A DNA stretch of 64,000 nucleotides from Novosphingobium sp. 32-60-15 (GTDB lineage: Bacteria; Pseudomonadota; Alphaproteobacteria; Sphingomonadales; Sphingomonadaceae): the NCBI RefSeq assembly GCF_002280675.1, contig NZ_NCEN01000019.1, positions 1-64,000 on the forward strand. Direction: 5' to 3'. Within the stretch, counting starts at the first letter, position 1. Each line of letters opens with the position of its first letter. The notes under the pieces were generated by a model. It worked only from the letters and a program-made list of their open reading frames with translations. It had not been told where the DNA came from and did no database searches. The position numbers were made by a program, and so were the translations under genes. This document shows, piece after piece, positions 7,753-16,560 of the stretch.

Positions 7753-9534
7753 TCATCCCTTGCTCGGTTCAACCACGCGCACATGCAGTTCGCGCAGTTG
7801 TTTAAGTGCTGCTGGCGACGGTGCCCCCATCAGCAAATCTTCAGCACGCTGGTTCATCGGGAACAGCGTGATCTCGCGCAAGTTCTGCGCGCCGCAAATC
7901 AACATGACGATGCGGTCAACGCCCGCAGCCATCCCGCCATGCGGTGGTGCGCCATATTGGAACGCGCGGTACAGGCCGCCGAAACGTTCTTCAACGTCTT
8001 CCTTGGACAGGCCGACCAGTTCGAACGCCTTGACCATCGTTTCGGGCGATTGGTTACGGATCGAACCCGATGCAATTTCAAAGCCATTGCAGACGAGGTC
8101 ATACTGGAAAGCGTTGATCGTCAAAGGATCCTGATTGGTCAGCGCGTCCATTCCGCCTTGTGGCATCGAAAACGGATTGTGGCTGAATTCAACCTTCTTG
8201 TTGTCCTCGTCCCATTCATAGAACGGGAAATCGATGATCCAGCACAGCTCGAAGCGGTCCTTGTCGATCAGGCCAAGCTGTTCGCCCACGCGGGTCCGGG
8301 CAAGACCAGCCAGTTTCGCCGCCTGCTCTTCCTTGCCCGCGGCAAAGAAGCAGCCATCGTCTGGCCCGAGGCCCAGCGCATCGAACAGCGCGGCCATTTT
8401 GTCTTCGCCGTGATTCTTGGCAATCGGACCGCCGAAAACGCCAGCCTTGCGCGTGGCATAGCCAAGCCCTGCATGGCCTTCGGCGCGCGCCCAGTCGTTC
8501 ATTTCGTCGAAGAACTTGCGGCTCTTGTCTGCTGTGTTTGGCGCAGGAATCAGGCGGACGGTGCCGCCGCTGCCCACGATCTTTTCGAACAGGCCAAAGC
8601 CGGATTCGCGGAATTCTTCGGAAACTTCGCGGATAATGATCGGGTTGCGCAAATCTGGCTTGTCCGAACCGTATTTCAGGATCGATTCGGCGTAAGGAAT
8701 GCGCGGAAAGCTGCCCGTCGGCGTCACTGCACGCTCACCTGCAAAAGCTTCAAACACGCCGCCGATTACCGGCTCCATCGTTTCCCAAACTTCTTCCTGC
8801 GTGACAAAGCTCATTTCCAGATCGAGTTGGTAGAACTCGCCCGGCAGACGGTCGGCGCGCGGGTCTTCATCGCGGAAGCAGGGTGCAATCTGGAAGTAAC
8901 GGTCAAAGCCCGCCACCATCAGCAATTGCTTATACTGCTGCGGCGCTTGCGGCAGGGCATAGAACTTGCCGGGATGAATGCGGCTTGGCACCAGAAAGTC
9001 GCGCGCGCCTTCTGGTGAAGAAGCGGTCAGGATCGGCGTGGAATACTCTGTAAATCCGGCACCTTCCATACGGCGGCGCATGTCCGAGATTACCTTGGTG
9101 CGCGTCACGATATTGGCGTGCAGCGTTTCGCGGCGCAGATCGAGGAAGCGATAGCGCAGGCGGATATCTTCGGGATATTCCTGCTCGCCCGCCACCGGCA
9201 TCGGCAATTCTTCTGCGGCCGAAAGCACGGTTGCGCCGCGCGCGTAAACCTCAATCGCTCCGGTAGGCAGGTTGTTGTTCACCGTACCTTCCGAACGCGC
9301 CTTTACTTCGCCGTCGATCGTGACGACCGATTCCACGCGCAGCCCCTCAAGGATCGCCAGCGCAGGGCTATCAGCGTCGGCCACGATCTGCGTCATGCCA
9401 TAGTGATCACGCAGATCGACAAACAGAACGCCGCCGTGATCGCGCTTGCGATGCACCCAGCCCGAAAGGCGGACAGTCTGTCCGACATCACCGCGCGTAA
9501 GGGCGCCGCAGGTATGGGAACGATAAAGGTGCAT
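7753..9534 (-). CDS. aspS: Aspartyl-tRNA synthetase (probably non-discriminating)
   Basis: A bacterial-type class II synthetase of 593 residues; the start chosen is [12 protein letters not shown] because upstream in-frame residues are not conserved-looking. Motif 2 ([17 protein letters not shown]) and motif 3 ([13 protein letters not shown]) are present, with the GAD insertion between them. In the anticodon-binding domain the loop reads RKRDHGG (His about residue 33) and ARSEGTVN (Gly), the His/Gly pair reported for AspRSs that also charge tRNA-Asn. If so, asparaginyl-tRNA would be finished by the GatCAB amidotransferase. The gene is divergent from rnd. Confidence 0.95.
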   Translation of the reverse strand: MHLYRSHTCGALTRGDVGQTVRLSGWVHRKRDHGGVLFVDLRDHYGMTQIVADADSPALAILEGLRVESVVTIDGEVKARSEGTVNNNLPTGAIEVYARGATVLSAAEELPMPVAGEQEYPEDIRLRYRFLDLRRETLHANIVTRTKVISDMRRRMEGAGFTEYSTPILTASSPEGARDFLVPSRIHPGKFYALPQAPQQYKQLLMVAGFDRYFQIAPCFRDEDPRADRLPGEFYQLDLEMSFVTQEEVWETMEPVIGGVFEAFAGERAVTPTGSFPRIPYAESILKYGSDKPDLRNPIIIREVSEEFRESGFGLFEKIVGSGGTVRLIPAPNTADKSRKFFDEMNDWARAEGHAGLGYATRKAGVFGGPIAKNHGEDKMAALFDALGLGPDDGCFFAAGKEEQAAKLAGLARTRVGEQLGLIDKDRFELCWIIDFPFYEWDEDNKKVEFSHNPFSMPQGGMDALTNQDPLTINAFQYDLVCNGFEIASGSIRNQSPETMVKAFELVGLSKEDVEERFGGLYRAFQYGAPPHGGMAAGVDRIVMLICGAQNLREITLFPMNQRAEDLLMGAPSPAALKQLRELHVRVVEPSKG

Positions 9535-9701
9535 CGAAACTCTTTCCAATCGGTCTGCAATCGGGCAGGGGAAACAAGCGCGGCTAACAGGCGATGGCCG
9601 CGGATTTGTCAAGCCACAGCCCTTTACCGGGCAAGGCGAAGCCCCCGGCAGGGGGCACCACTGGGCCCTTTTTCACCATCGGGCCATACCAGAAAAGTCC
9701 G

Positions 9702-10931
9702 ATGAAGATACATCCGCTCATCACCACGACCGAAGCCCTGACCGAACTTTGCGACCGGCTCGCCCAAGGCGATTTCATCACGGTCGACACCGAATTCATG
9801 CGCGAGAACACTTATTGGCCTGAATTGTGCCTAGTACAGATCGCTGACGATAAGGAAGCCGCCGCGATTGATCCGCTGGCGCCGGGCATCGATCTGAAGC
9901 CCCTGCTGGATCTGATGTGCGACAATGAAGACGTGCTGAAGATTTTCCACGCTGGCGGACAGGACGTGGAAATCATCTACAATCTGACGGGCAAGACCCC
10001 GCACCCGATTTTTGACACGCAGATTGCGATGATGGCAGTCAGCCAGTCCGAACAGATCGGCTATTCCAACCTCGTCGAATCATGGCTCGGCCTGACAATC
10101 GACAAGGGTGCGCGCTTCACCGATTGGTCGCGCCGTCCGCTCACCGAACGCCAGATCGAATATGCGATCGGCGATGTGACCCACCTTTCAAAGATTTTCC
10201 CCAAGCTGTTGAAGCGCCTGATCAAAACCGGGCGCGGCGCATGGCTCGACATCGAAATGGAAAAGCTGGCAGACCCTGCCAATTACCGCGCCGATATGGA
10301 AACCGTGTGGCAGAAAATCCGTGCGCCCAGCCGTAACCCCGCCGTGCTTGGCCGCCTCAAGGCGCTGGCCGCGTGGCGTGAACGCGAAGCAATGGACAAG
10401 AACATCCCGCGTGGCCGGATCATGCGCGATGAAACGCTGGCCGATATCGCCAGCCACCCCCCGCGCGATCAGGCAGACCTTGCCAAAGTGCGCGGCCTTT
10501 CCACCGGTTGGAAGGAAAACGACATCGGACGCCGCCTGATGCAGACCATCGCCGATGCCAAGCCGCTGACCGAGGCCGAAATGCCGCCCAAAGCCCCGCG
10601 CGGCGCTCCGCTTGGCAAAGAAGGTGCGCTGGTCGCAGATCTGCTCAAGCTGCTGCTCAAAATCCGCAGCCGTGAAATCGACATTGCCGCGCGGCTTCTG
10701 GCCCGCACAGACGATCTCGAACTGCTCGCCGCCGGACAGCGCAAGAACTTGTCGATCCTCGAAGGCTGGCGGTTCGAACAATTCGGCCGCGACGCGCTCG
10801 ATCTGGTCGAAGGCAAACTCGCGTTCGCCGTGGTGAACGGCAAGCTCAAGATGACTCACATCGATGACGTCGAAGGCCCGGTTGAAAGCAAAAATGAAGA
10901 GCCTGAGGCTGTTGGCGAGGTCGAGGAATAA
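9702..10931 (+). CDS. rnd: Ribonuclease D
   Basis: 3'-5' exoribonuclease acting in tRNA 3' maturation and stable-RNA turnover. A 409-residue protein starting MKIHPLITTTEALTE. The DEDDy exonuclease motifs are visible: TVDTEFMRENTYWP (Exo I), FHAGGQDVEIIY (Exo II) and YAIGDVTHL (Exo III). An HRDC domain follows (about 215-290, including MRDETLADIASHPP). The acidic C-terminal tail is EEPEAVGEVEE. The start at 9702 is used because the in-frame upstream codons overlap the aspS promoter region and lack domain sequence. Confidence 0.94.
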   Translation: MKIHPLITTTEALTELCDRLAQGDFITVDTEFMRENTYWPELCLVQIADDKEAAAIDPLAPGIDLKPLLDLMCDNEDVLKIFHAGGQDVEIIYNLTGKTPHPIFDTQIAMMAVSQSEQIGYSNLVESWLGLTIDKGARFTDWSRRPLTERQIEYAIGDVTHLSKIFPKLLKRLIKTGRGAWLDIEMEKLADPANYRADMETVWQKIRAPSRNPAVLGRLKALAAWREREAMDKNIPRGRIMRDETLADIASHPPRDQADLAKVRGLSTGWKENDIGRRLMQTIADAKPLTEAEMPPKAPRGAPLGKEGALVADLLKLLLKIRSREIDIAARLLARTDDLELLAAGQRKNLSILEGWRFEQFGRDALDLVEGKLAFAVVNGKLKMTHIDDVEGPVESKNEEPEAVGEVEE

Positions 10932-10943
10932 CCCAACCCCGCT

Positions 10944-10966
10944 CATCCTGAGCCTGTCGAAGGATG
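10944..10966. repeat. Short intergenic palindrome (CATCCT...AGGATG type)
   Basis: The sequence CATCCTGAGCCTGTCGA-AGGATG between rnd and oxyR is an imperfect palindrome. I recognise the GAGCCTGTCGAAG core as a repeat commonly scattered in sphingomonad intergenic regions; a related GGCTGAGCCTGCCGAAG occurs at about 7283-7299. It has no evident gene-specific role. Confidence 0.55.
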
Positions 10967-10993
10967 CCACCCAACGCCCTATCTGGAATAGCC

Positions 10994-11890
10994 ATGAGCA
11001 CCTACCTGCCCACCCTCAAGCAGTTGCAATACCTCGTCGCGCTGCACGAACACGGGCATTTCGGGCGTGCGGCTGACGCCTGCTTTGTCTCGCAATCAAC
11101 GCTGTCTGCAGGCTTGCGCGAACTCGAATCGCTGCTGGGCGTGATGCTGGTGGAACGCACCCGCCGCGTTGTGCGCTTCACTCCGCTTGGCAATCAGGTT
11201 GTCGCCAAGGCCCATCGCCTGTTGCGCGAGGCCGAGGAACTTTCCGAACTCGTGCAAAGCCACGGCGCACCTTTGGGTGGCGAATTGCGGATGAGCGTGA
11301 TCCCCACCATCGCGCCGTTCCTGCTCCCCCGCATCCTGCCGCGCCTGCGCAAGGAGCGCCCGCAATTGAAGCTGTTCCTGCGCGAAGAGCCAAGCGCCGC
11401 CGCCATCGAATCCCTGCATCATGGCCGCGCCGATTGCGTTCTCCTCGCGCTTCCTTACGCCACCGGGGACGTCGAAGCCGAAGTGCTGTTCCAGGACCCG
11501 CTGTTCGTGGCCTTCCCCAAGGATGACCCGCGCGATCCGCCCGCTACCATCACCGCCAACCTGATTGACGAGAACCGGCTTCTCCTGCTCGAAGACGGCC
11601 ACTGCCTTAAAGAGCACGCTCTGGCCGCCTGCAACCGCCCCGAAATGCGCGCCAGCGCCACCATGATCGGCACATCGCTGCACACGCTGGTGCAAATGGT
11701 CGACAATGGCCTCGGCCTCACCATGCTGCCCAAAATGGCGATTGATGCAGGCATTCTCCACGATACCCAGATCGTCGTCCGCCCGTTGAAAGCCGATCAC
11801 GCATGGCGCGATATTGCCATCGTCTGGCGCAAAAACAGCCCACGTGCAGAGGAATTCAGACTGCTGGCAGCGGAATTGCGGGCGGGTTGA
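10994..11890 (+). CDS. oxyR: LysR-type hydrogen-peroxide sensor OxyR
   Basis: A 298-residue LysR-type transcription factor. The N-terminal winged HTH (about 5-62) contains HFGRAADACFVSQSTLSAGL. The effector domain contains GHCLKEHALAAC, in which the two cysteines are spaced nine residues apart exactly like the peroxide-reactive Cys199/Cys208 pair of E. coli OxyR; that identifies OxyR rather than a generic LysR protein. The start at 10994 (MSTYLPTLKQLQYL) fits the family. No catalase or peroxiredoxin gene adjoins it, so its targets are elsewhere. Confidence 0.9.
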   Translation: MSTYLPTLKQLQYLVALHEHGHFGRAADACFVSQSTLSAGLRELESLLGVMLVERTRRVVRFTPLGNQVVAKAHRLLREAEELSELVQSHGAPLGGELRMSVIPTIAPFLLPRILPRLRKERPQLKLFLREEPSAAAIESLHHGRADCVLLALPYATGDVEAEVLFQDPLFVAFPKDDPRDPPATITANLIDENRLLLLEDGHCLKEHALAACNRPEMRASATMIGTSLHTLVQMVDNGLGLTMLPKMAIDAGILHDTQIVVRPLKADHAWRDIAIVWRKNSPRAEEFRLLAAELRAG

Positions 11891-11896
11891 CGGAAT

Positions 11897-12064
11897 ATGA
11901 CGGGCAACGCAACCACGAGGCACGAGCAACTGCCGCATTCGAACAAAGGGTCAATGTTGAGTTACGCAGAGCAATGGCGCGCTGATAATGCAGTAGCCCT
12001 TGTGAGTTCCAACGAGTGGGTCGATAAACATGGCCTGCCGTTGGCCCGATATCGAAAGTTCTGA
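11897..12064 (+). pseudogene. Remnant of a CcdA-like antitoxin
   Basis: An open frame of 55 codons whose last 36 (from ATG at 11954: MLSYAEQWRADNAVALVSSN, then EWVDKHGLPLARYRKF) match the C-terminal toxin-binding pattern of CcdA-family antitoxins (W.E.N..AI.S.N.WVE.HGLPLA.YR.F). The usual N-terminal ribbon-helix-helix is not present in this frame, and no ccdB follows: pgsA begins on the opposite strand 24 bp later. I read it as a decayed type II toxin-antitoxin locus. It could alternatively be a small expressed orphan antitoxin. Confidence 0.5.
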
Positions 12065-12087
12065 ATTTCTAAGAAGCAAAAGCACCC

Positions 12088-12681
12088 TCAATCCATGTGC
12101 TTCAAACCCACGCGCAGGTAATCCCAGCCGGTCACCAGCGTCAGCACCGCCGCTGCCCAAAGCGTGGTCAGCCCCACTGTATGCGGCACGTTGACTATGA
12201 TCACGCCAATGTCTGCCGTCCATTCGGGCAGCGCCTGACCAAGGATCAGCGCGCCAAGGCATACCATCTGGAAAGTCGTCTTCCATTTGGCCAGTCGGCT
12301 TACCGGCACTGACACTTGAATGCCGCCAAGGAACTCGCGCAGGCCCGAAACCGCGATTTCGCGCAACAGGATGACCAGCCCTGCGACCACGTGCATGTCG
12401 CCCACATACGGTCCTTTCAGGATGCCTTGTGCGGTCAGGACGAGGATTACGGCCGCCACCATGATCTTGTCGGCAATCGGATCAAGAAAAATGCCCAGTT
12501 TGCTTACCGCGCCCTGCGCGCGGGCCAGATAACCGTCGAAATAATCGGTGATGCCCATCAGGCAGTAAACGCCAAAGGCTATGCCGTAACCCAGACGCCA
12601 ATCCGGCCACCACAACAGTGCTGCCAGCACCGGAACCGTGAAAATGCGCGATAGCGTGAGCAGGTTGGGCAAAGACAACAT
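12088..12681 (-). CDS. pgsA: CDP-diacylglycerol-glycerol-3-phosphate 3-phosphatidyltransferase
   Basis: Makes phosphatidylglycerol phosphate in the inner membrane. From the start MLSLPNLLTLSRI the 197-residue protein has several transmembrane helices and the CDP-alcohol phosphotransferase motif D-G-x2-A-R-x8-G-x3-D-x3-D, seen as DGYLAR...GIFLDPIADK. An upstream in-frame start would add 16 residues with no family similarity. NLLTLSRI and the overall length favour PgsA over other CDP-alcohol transferases. It is convergent with the ccdA remnant and divergent from the LplT-like gene. Confidence 0.92.
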   Translation of the reverse strand: MLSLPNLLTLSRIFTVPVLAALLWWPDWRLGYGIAFGVYCLMGITDYFDGYLARAQGAVSKLGIFLDPIADKIMVAAVILVLTAQGILKGPYVGDMHVVAGLVILLREIAVSGLREFLGGIQVSVPVSRLAKWKTTFQMVCLGALILGQALPEWTADIGVIIVNVPHTVGLTTLWAAAVLTLVTGWDYLRVGLKHMD

Positions 12682-12831
12682 GGCACATGCATAACCGCCA
12701 TTTGCGGCAAACGGAATCGTAACATGCACCGGCTAGGTGCGATGAAGCGAATTTCTTTCAAGCAAATCCCTCTTGCCGATCTTCATCGCGGGGTTAAGGG
12801 TGCGCGCAGGACAGGTGCTGGCAAGAGATAA

Positions 12832-14136
12832 ATGACAACATCGACGCATCTGGTGCGCACGCGCCGCTTCCTGCCGTTGTTCATCACCCAGTTGCTGGGC
12901 GCTTTCAACGACAACCTCTACAAGAACGCGATGGTCCTGTACGTCGTGTACAGCGTCTATAATTCCGAAGCCGCCGAAGCGCGCTTTTCGGCCATCGCTT
13001 CGGCGCTTTTTATCCTGCCGTTCTTTTTGCTGTCTGCACTGGCCGGCCAATTGGCCGATATGCGCGATAAAGCGCGGATCATCCGCATCGTGAAGGCGTG
13101 CGAAATCGCGATTATGGTCGTTGGTGGCGCTGGGCTTTCCATGGCTTGGGCTGGCTTTGAAGTGGAAGCCATTGCCATTCCGCTGATGTTGGCCGCTTTG
13201 CTCGCGATGGGCATTCACTCGACATTCTTCGGCCCGATCAAATACGCCATCTTGCCACAACATTTGAACGAAGGCGAAGTGCTTGCAGGCACCGGGCTGG
13301 TTGAGGCGGGCACTTATATCGCAATCCTTGCAGGCACGATTCTCGCCGGTTGGATTCCCGTCGAGGTGGCTGCTGCCGGCGTGGTTATCACCGCGCTGAT
13401 CGGCTACGTCACCGGACGCCAAGTCCCTGCCGCACCGCCAGTGGTCAAGGATCAGCCGATTGATTACAACATCTGGCGATCATCGATAAATCTCATCCGC
13501 AACACCACGCGGCATCGCCAGGTGTTTCTTGCGATCATCGCGATCAGCTTTTTCTGGACGGTGGGCACCATCCTGTTCATCCAGTTCCCGCCGCTGGCCA
13601 AAAATGTGCTGTTTGCCAGCAAAGAAGTCGCCAGCCTGTTTCTTGTGATGTTCTCGGTCGGCATCGCGATTGGGTCCATCACGATCAACGCCCTGCTTAA
13701 AGGCACCGTTTCGGCGCGCTATTCGCCCGCTTCGGTAATCGCGATGGGTGTGTTTATCGCCGCATTCTATTTCGTGTGCAAAGCATGGCCCACGCAAACC
13801 GGTTCGCAATTGATGGACGCGGGCCGTTTCATCGCCCAGCCTCTCGCGATCCCACTGCTGCTGTGCCTGCTGTTCATTGCAATTGCCGGCGGCATGTTCG
13901 TCGTGCCGCTCTATGCGTTTCTCACCACCGTCGTCGACAAATCGGAAACCGCGCGCACCATCGCGGCCAACAACATCGTCAATTCAGGCGCAATGGTCGC
14001 AGGCTCGCTCCTCGCCGTTGGGCTAAGCGCGGTTGGCGTTGCGATTATCGATCAATTGCTGCTGGGTGCGGCAATGTGCAGCATTTCAGCTTGGCTGGGC
14101 TGGCTGCTTTACAAGGCCGAACGCGCGCTCGTTTGA
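12832..14136 (+). CDS. MFS transporter, LplT-like
   Basis: A 434-residue multi-pass protein (about 12 hydrophobic segments) of the major facilitator superfamily. The N-terminus FLPLFITQLLGAFNDNLYKN and the GPIKYAILPQHL segment are the signatures of the lysophospholipid transporter LplT group, which flips lysophospholipids inward for re-acylation. In many alphaproteobacteria this domain is fused to acyltransferase and acyl-ACP synthetase domains; here it stands alone. The proximity to pgsA fits a phospholipid role but is not proof. Confidence 0.8.
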   Translation: MTTSTHLVRTRRFLPLFITQLLGAFNDNLYKNAMVLYVVYSVYNSEAAEARFSAIASALFILPFFLLSALAGQLADMRDKARIIRIVKACEIAIMVVGGAGLSMAWAGFEVEAIAIPLMLAALLAMGIHSTFFGPIKYAILPQHLNEGEVLAGTGLVEAGTYIAILAGTILAGWIPVEVAAAGVVITALIGYVTGRQVPAAPPVVKDQPIDYNIWRSSINLIRNTTRHRQVFLAIIAISFFWTVGTILFIQFPPLAKNVLFASKEVASLFLVMFSVGIAIGSITINALLKGTVSARYSPASVIAMGVFIAAFYFVCKAWPTQTGSQLMDAGRFIAQPLAIPLLLCLLFIAIAGGMFVVPLYAFLTTVVDKSETARTIAANNIVNSGAMVAGSLLAVGLSAVGVAIIDQLLLGAAMCSISAWLGWLLYKAERALV

Positions 14137-14403
14137 TCAGGCGATAAACGCCATCACCGCCATAAAGCAGGCGCAATATGCGATCAGGAAATCGCGCAAG
14201 TCCTGCATTGTGATCCGCTTCAGGTTCACAGGTTCTGACCGCACCTCAAGCTCGCGCAACCGCTCTTCAGCGCGGCGCATTGCCGCCACCACTTCAGGTT
14301 CCTGGCGAGGCAATTCGCGCAGCACATGCGTTGGCAAACTGCGGCGGAACGAATGCCGGGTGGTGCCGTAACGGGCGGCGATAGATGCAGGCGACTTGTT
14401 CAT
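14137..14403 (-). CDS. Small protein with C-terminal membrane segment, unknown function
   Basis: An 88-residue protein using the ATG at 14403 (MNKSPASIAARYGTTRHSF). It has a basic N-terminal half, a Glu/Arg-rich helix (EVVAAMRRAEERLRELEV) that may form a coiled coil, and a hydrophobic C-terminal segment (DFLIAYCACFMAVMAFIA). A longer reading to 14508 exists but its extra residues look random. It converges on the LplT-like gene with stops touching. I do not recognise a family. Confidence 0.6.
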   Translation of the reverse strand: MNKSPASIAARYGTTRHSFRRSLPTHVLRELPRQEPEVVAAMRRAEERLRELEVRSEPVNLKRITMQDLRDFLIAYCACFMAVMAFIA

Positions 14404-14509
14404 GGGCTCTCGCTTAACGAATTCTTCACCATTCGATATAGCCTGCGACCGCTCATTTTCTGCCCGTTCCAAGCCGGGACATTTTTGCAGCAAAGTACTA
14501 AGCGCCACG

Positions 14510-14540
14510 AAAAAAGCCGCCCCCGAAGGAGCGGCTTTTC
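14510..14540. terminator. Rho-independent terminator (bidirectional)
   Basis: AAAAAAGCCGC and GCGGCTTTTC flank a CCCCGAAGGA loop, giving an A-rich/T-rich-flanked GC stem usable in both directions. It lies just after the csbD stop on the minus strand and upstream of the small membrane-protein gene, so it mainly ends csbD transcription. Confidence 0.8.
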
Positions 14541-14562
14541 TGTTTTCGGTTTGGGTCAGGAA

Positions 14563-14745
14563 TCAGACTGTATCGCCCAATGCGCCCTTGACCTTGCCCT
14601 TGAGCTGCTGCGCTTCGCCTTTGCGCTCTTGCGCAGTGCCTTCGGCATGAAGGCTGGCATTGTCGGTCGCCTTGCCGATAGCCTGCTTCACATTGCCGGT
14701 AGCTTCGTTGGCGAGGCCCTTGGCTTTGTCAGTCTTTTCACCCAT
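14563..14745 (-). CDS. CsbD family stress protein
   Basis: A 60-residue, Ala/Lys/Gly-rich hydrophilic protein (MGEKTDKAKGLANEATGNVK) with the CsbD repeat pattern KGxxxxATGxxKQAxGKxTDN, then KGEAQQLKGKVKGALGD. CsbD proteins are small, abundant, general-stress proteins of unknown biochemical function. A good Shine-Dalgarno (AAGGAG) precedes the ATG. It has its own terminator downstream, so it is probably monocistronic and stress-regulated. Confidence 0.9.
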   Translation of the reverse strand: MGEKTDKAKGLANEATGNVKQAIGKATDNASLHAEGTAQERKGEAQQLKGKVKGALGDTV

Positions 14746-14830
14746 AGCGTATCTCCTTGTAAAACCAGCACATTACTGCGCTGCTCCTTCGGGAGTAATA
14801 CGCTTCAAACGCTCACGGGTTCCCGCACAG

Positions 14831-15274
14831 TTAAAGCGCACCCGCCATTTTCAAAATCAACGCCCACTCTTCCGGGCGTACTGCCCCAACCGACAGACGC
14901 GACAAACGGATCAGATCCATCTGCGCCAGTTCAGGCGTTGCCTTCACTTGTTTCAGCGTCACGGTGTTCGGCAATTTCTCTACAGGCTTAACCTTCACCG
15001 CGGCCCATTTTCCGTCAGGATCGGTCGGATCAACCAACCCGCCCACGCTGATTTCAATCACGCCGACAATTTCGATGCCGATGTTGGAATGATAGAAAAA
15101 TGCCAGATCGCCTGGCTGCATCGTGCGCAAATTGCGTGCCGCCAGATGATTGCGCACCCCGTCCCACGTGCCCTCACCCTCGGCCACCAGATCATCCCAG
15201 CCATAGACATCCGGCTCGGACTTCATCAGCCACAGATTGCGCCCGGCCGTGTCAGCAATGTTGATTTTGGTCAT
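14831..15274 (-). CDS. EVE domain protein (modified-base reader fold)
   Basis: A 147-residue protein consisting almost entirely of an EVE domain: WLMKSEPDVYGWDDL at the start, TWDGVRNHLAARNLR, GDLAFFYHSN and the EIVGVIEI strand. EVE is a PUA-like fold that binds modified bases in DNA or RNA; this stand-alone type is widely conserved in proteobacteria. I start it at MTKINIADTAGRN, since the 40 upstream in-frame residues carry no domain sequence. It is divergent from the oxygenase gene with 62 bp between starts, so the two may share a control region. Confidence 0.88.
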   Translation of the reverse strand: MTKINIADTAGRNLWLMKSEPDVYGWDDLVAEGEGTWDGVRNHLAARNLRTMQPGDLAFFYHSNIGIEIVGVIEISVGGLVDPTDPDGKWAAVKVKPVEKLPNTVTLKQVKATPELAQMDLIRLSRLSVGAVRPEEWALILKMAGAL

Positions 15275-15336
15275 GAAACCCCGCGTGAATCCCGTTAAGG
15301 CGTTTCCATAGCGCCAATTTTGCGAACTGGAACACC

Positions 15337-16272
15337 ATGCATCCCGAAACTCTGCCGGTAATTTCGCTTGAATGTGATCCGGCCTCTTTGTCACGCGAAC
15401 TGGGCGACAGCTTCCAGACCTTCGGCTTTGCCATGGTCAAGGATCACGGCATTGACCCTGCACTGATCGCCCGCGCATGGGACCTCACCGCCGCATTCTT
15501 TGCCCTGCCCGATGAGTATAAGCGCCAATACCACCTTAGCGGACAAGGCGGCGCACGCGGCTATACCCCGTTCGGCACCGAAATTGCCAAAGGGGCAAAG
15601 CTGCACGATTTAAAAGAGTTCTGGCACGTTGGCCGTGATCTGCCCGCAGGCCACGCGCTGACCGATTCGATGCCGCCCAACATCTGGCCCGATAGCCCTG
15701 CGGGTTTCCGCGAGACATTCGAAGCGCTTTACGCCGAATTTGATCATGTCGGCGCCCGCATCCTGTCGCGCATCGCGGTGTGGCTGGGTCTGGATGAAAA
15801 CTGGTTCGATCCCGCTATCGACGAAGGCAACTCCGTCATGCGCCTGTTGCACTATCCTCCCATTCCCGATGCGCAAACAGGTGCTATTCGCGCAGGCGCT
15901 CATGAGGACATCAACCTGATCACGCTGCTGCTGGGCGCTGAAGAGGCGGGGCTTCAATTGCTGACCAAGGATGGACGTTGGATCGGCGTATCTCCGCCTG
16001 AAGGTGCGCTGGTCGTCAACATCGGCGATATGCTGCAACGGCTGACCAATCACGTCCTGCCATCAACCACGCACCGCGTGCGCAATCCCGATGGCGAACG
16101 CGCCCGGCACAGCCGCTATTCGATGCCGTTCTTCCTGCACTTGCGCAGCGATTTCGCATTCCACACCCTGCCGCAATGCATCACGCCCGAAAATCCCGAC
16201 CGTTATCCGGTCTCGATCACCGCCGACGATTACCTGCAGGAACGCCTGCGCGAGATCGGCTTGAAAAAGTAA
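15337..16272 (+). CDS. 2-oxoglutarate/Fe(II)-dependent oxygenase, isopenicillin-N-synthase family
   Basis: A 311-residue soluble enzyme of the DIOX_N plus 2OG-FeII_Oxy type. Visible are the N-terminal FGFAMVKDHGID segment, the iron-binding H-x-D in AGAHEDINLITLL, the distal His in STTHRV and the 2-oxoglutarate-binding Arg-x-Ser in HSRYSMPFF. The family hydroxylates or otherwise oxidises small molecules; the substrate is not predictable here. It is widespread in alphaproteobacteria. It is followed by a strong terminator, so probably monocistronic. Confidence 0.88.
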   Translation: MHPETLPVISLECDPASLSRELGDSFQTFGFAMVKDHGIDPALIARAWDLTAAFFALPDEYKRQYHLSGQGGARGYTPFGTEIAKGAKLHDLKEFWHVGRDLPAGHALTDSMPPNIWPDSPAGFRETFEALYAEFDHVGARILSRIAVWLGLDENWFDPAIDEGNSVMRLLHYPPIPDAQTGAIRAGAHEDINLITLLLGAEEAGLQLLTKDGRWIGVSPPEGALVVNIGDMLQRLTNHVLPSTTHRVRNPDGERARHSRYSMPFFLHLRSDFAFHTLPQCITPENPDRYPVSITADDYLQERLREIGLKK

Positions 16273-16285
16273 CGTGCCCAAACGC

Positions 16286-16314
16286 AAAAAGCCGCCCTTA
16301 ATGGGCGGCTTTTT
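16286..16314. terminator. Rho-independent terminator
   Basis: AAAAAGCCGCCC-TTAAT-GGGCGGCTTTTT: a 12-bp perfect stem including the A/T flanks, placed 14 bp after the oxygenase stop. It can also serve transcripts from the minus strand leaving tRNA-Ala. Confidence 0.9.
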
Positions 16315-16322
16315 GGGGTGGA

Positions 16323-16398
16323 TGGTGGAGCCTAGCGGGATCGAACCGCTGACCTCCTGCATGCCATGCAGGCGCTCTCCCAGCTGAGCTAAGGCCCC
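16323..16398 (-). tRNA. tRNA-Ala (anticodon GGC)
   Basis: The minus strand gives acceptor GGGGCCT/AGGCTCC, D arm AGCTCAGCTGGGAGAGC, anticodon stem CCTGC/GCAGG with loop ATGGCAT (anticodon GGC), T arm with GGTTCGATCCC, discriminator A and encoded CCA. It stands alone outside any rRNA operon. Confidence 0.97.
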
Positions 16399-16560
16399 AT
16401 TGATCCATCGGGTTTGCCCTGGGAGGCTAACCGATCCGGCGATCATTCTTGCCGGGAGCCGCGCCTCTAAGAGAAGCCTTCCCCACTGGCAAGATCATTT
16501 TTCAATGACCGCAGATTTTTGTGGCCCGCCCCGCTTCCACGCAGGCAGGCCACAGCAATC

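Noticed and set aside
7717..9018. 433-codon open frame antisense to aspS
   Set aside because: Shadow of the synthetase gene; no domain sequence and it starts in the acpP-aspS gap without a ribosome-binding site.
12733..13422. 229-codon open frame antisense to the LplT-like transporter
   Set aside because: His/Gln/Arg-rich shadow translation typical of GC-rich reverse strands; the plus-strand transporter is clear.
14831..16272. EVE protein and 2-oxoglutarate oxygenase as a divergent nucleic-acid modification or defence pair
   Set aside because: Both are common stand-alone housekeeping-type genes in alphaproteobacteria; the oxygenase is of the small-molecule (isopenicillin-N-synthase) family, not AlkB or TET-like, so adjacency alone is not evidence of a system.
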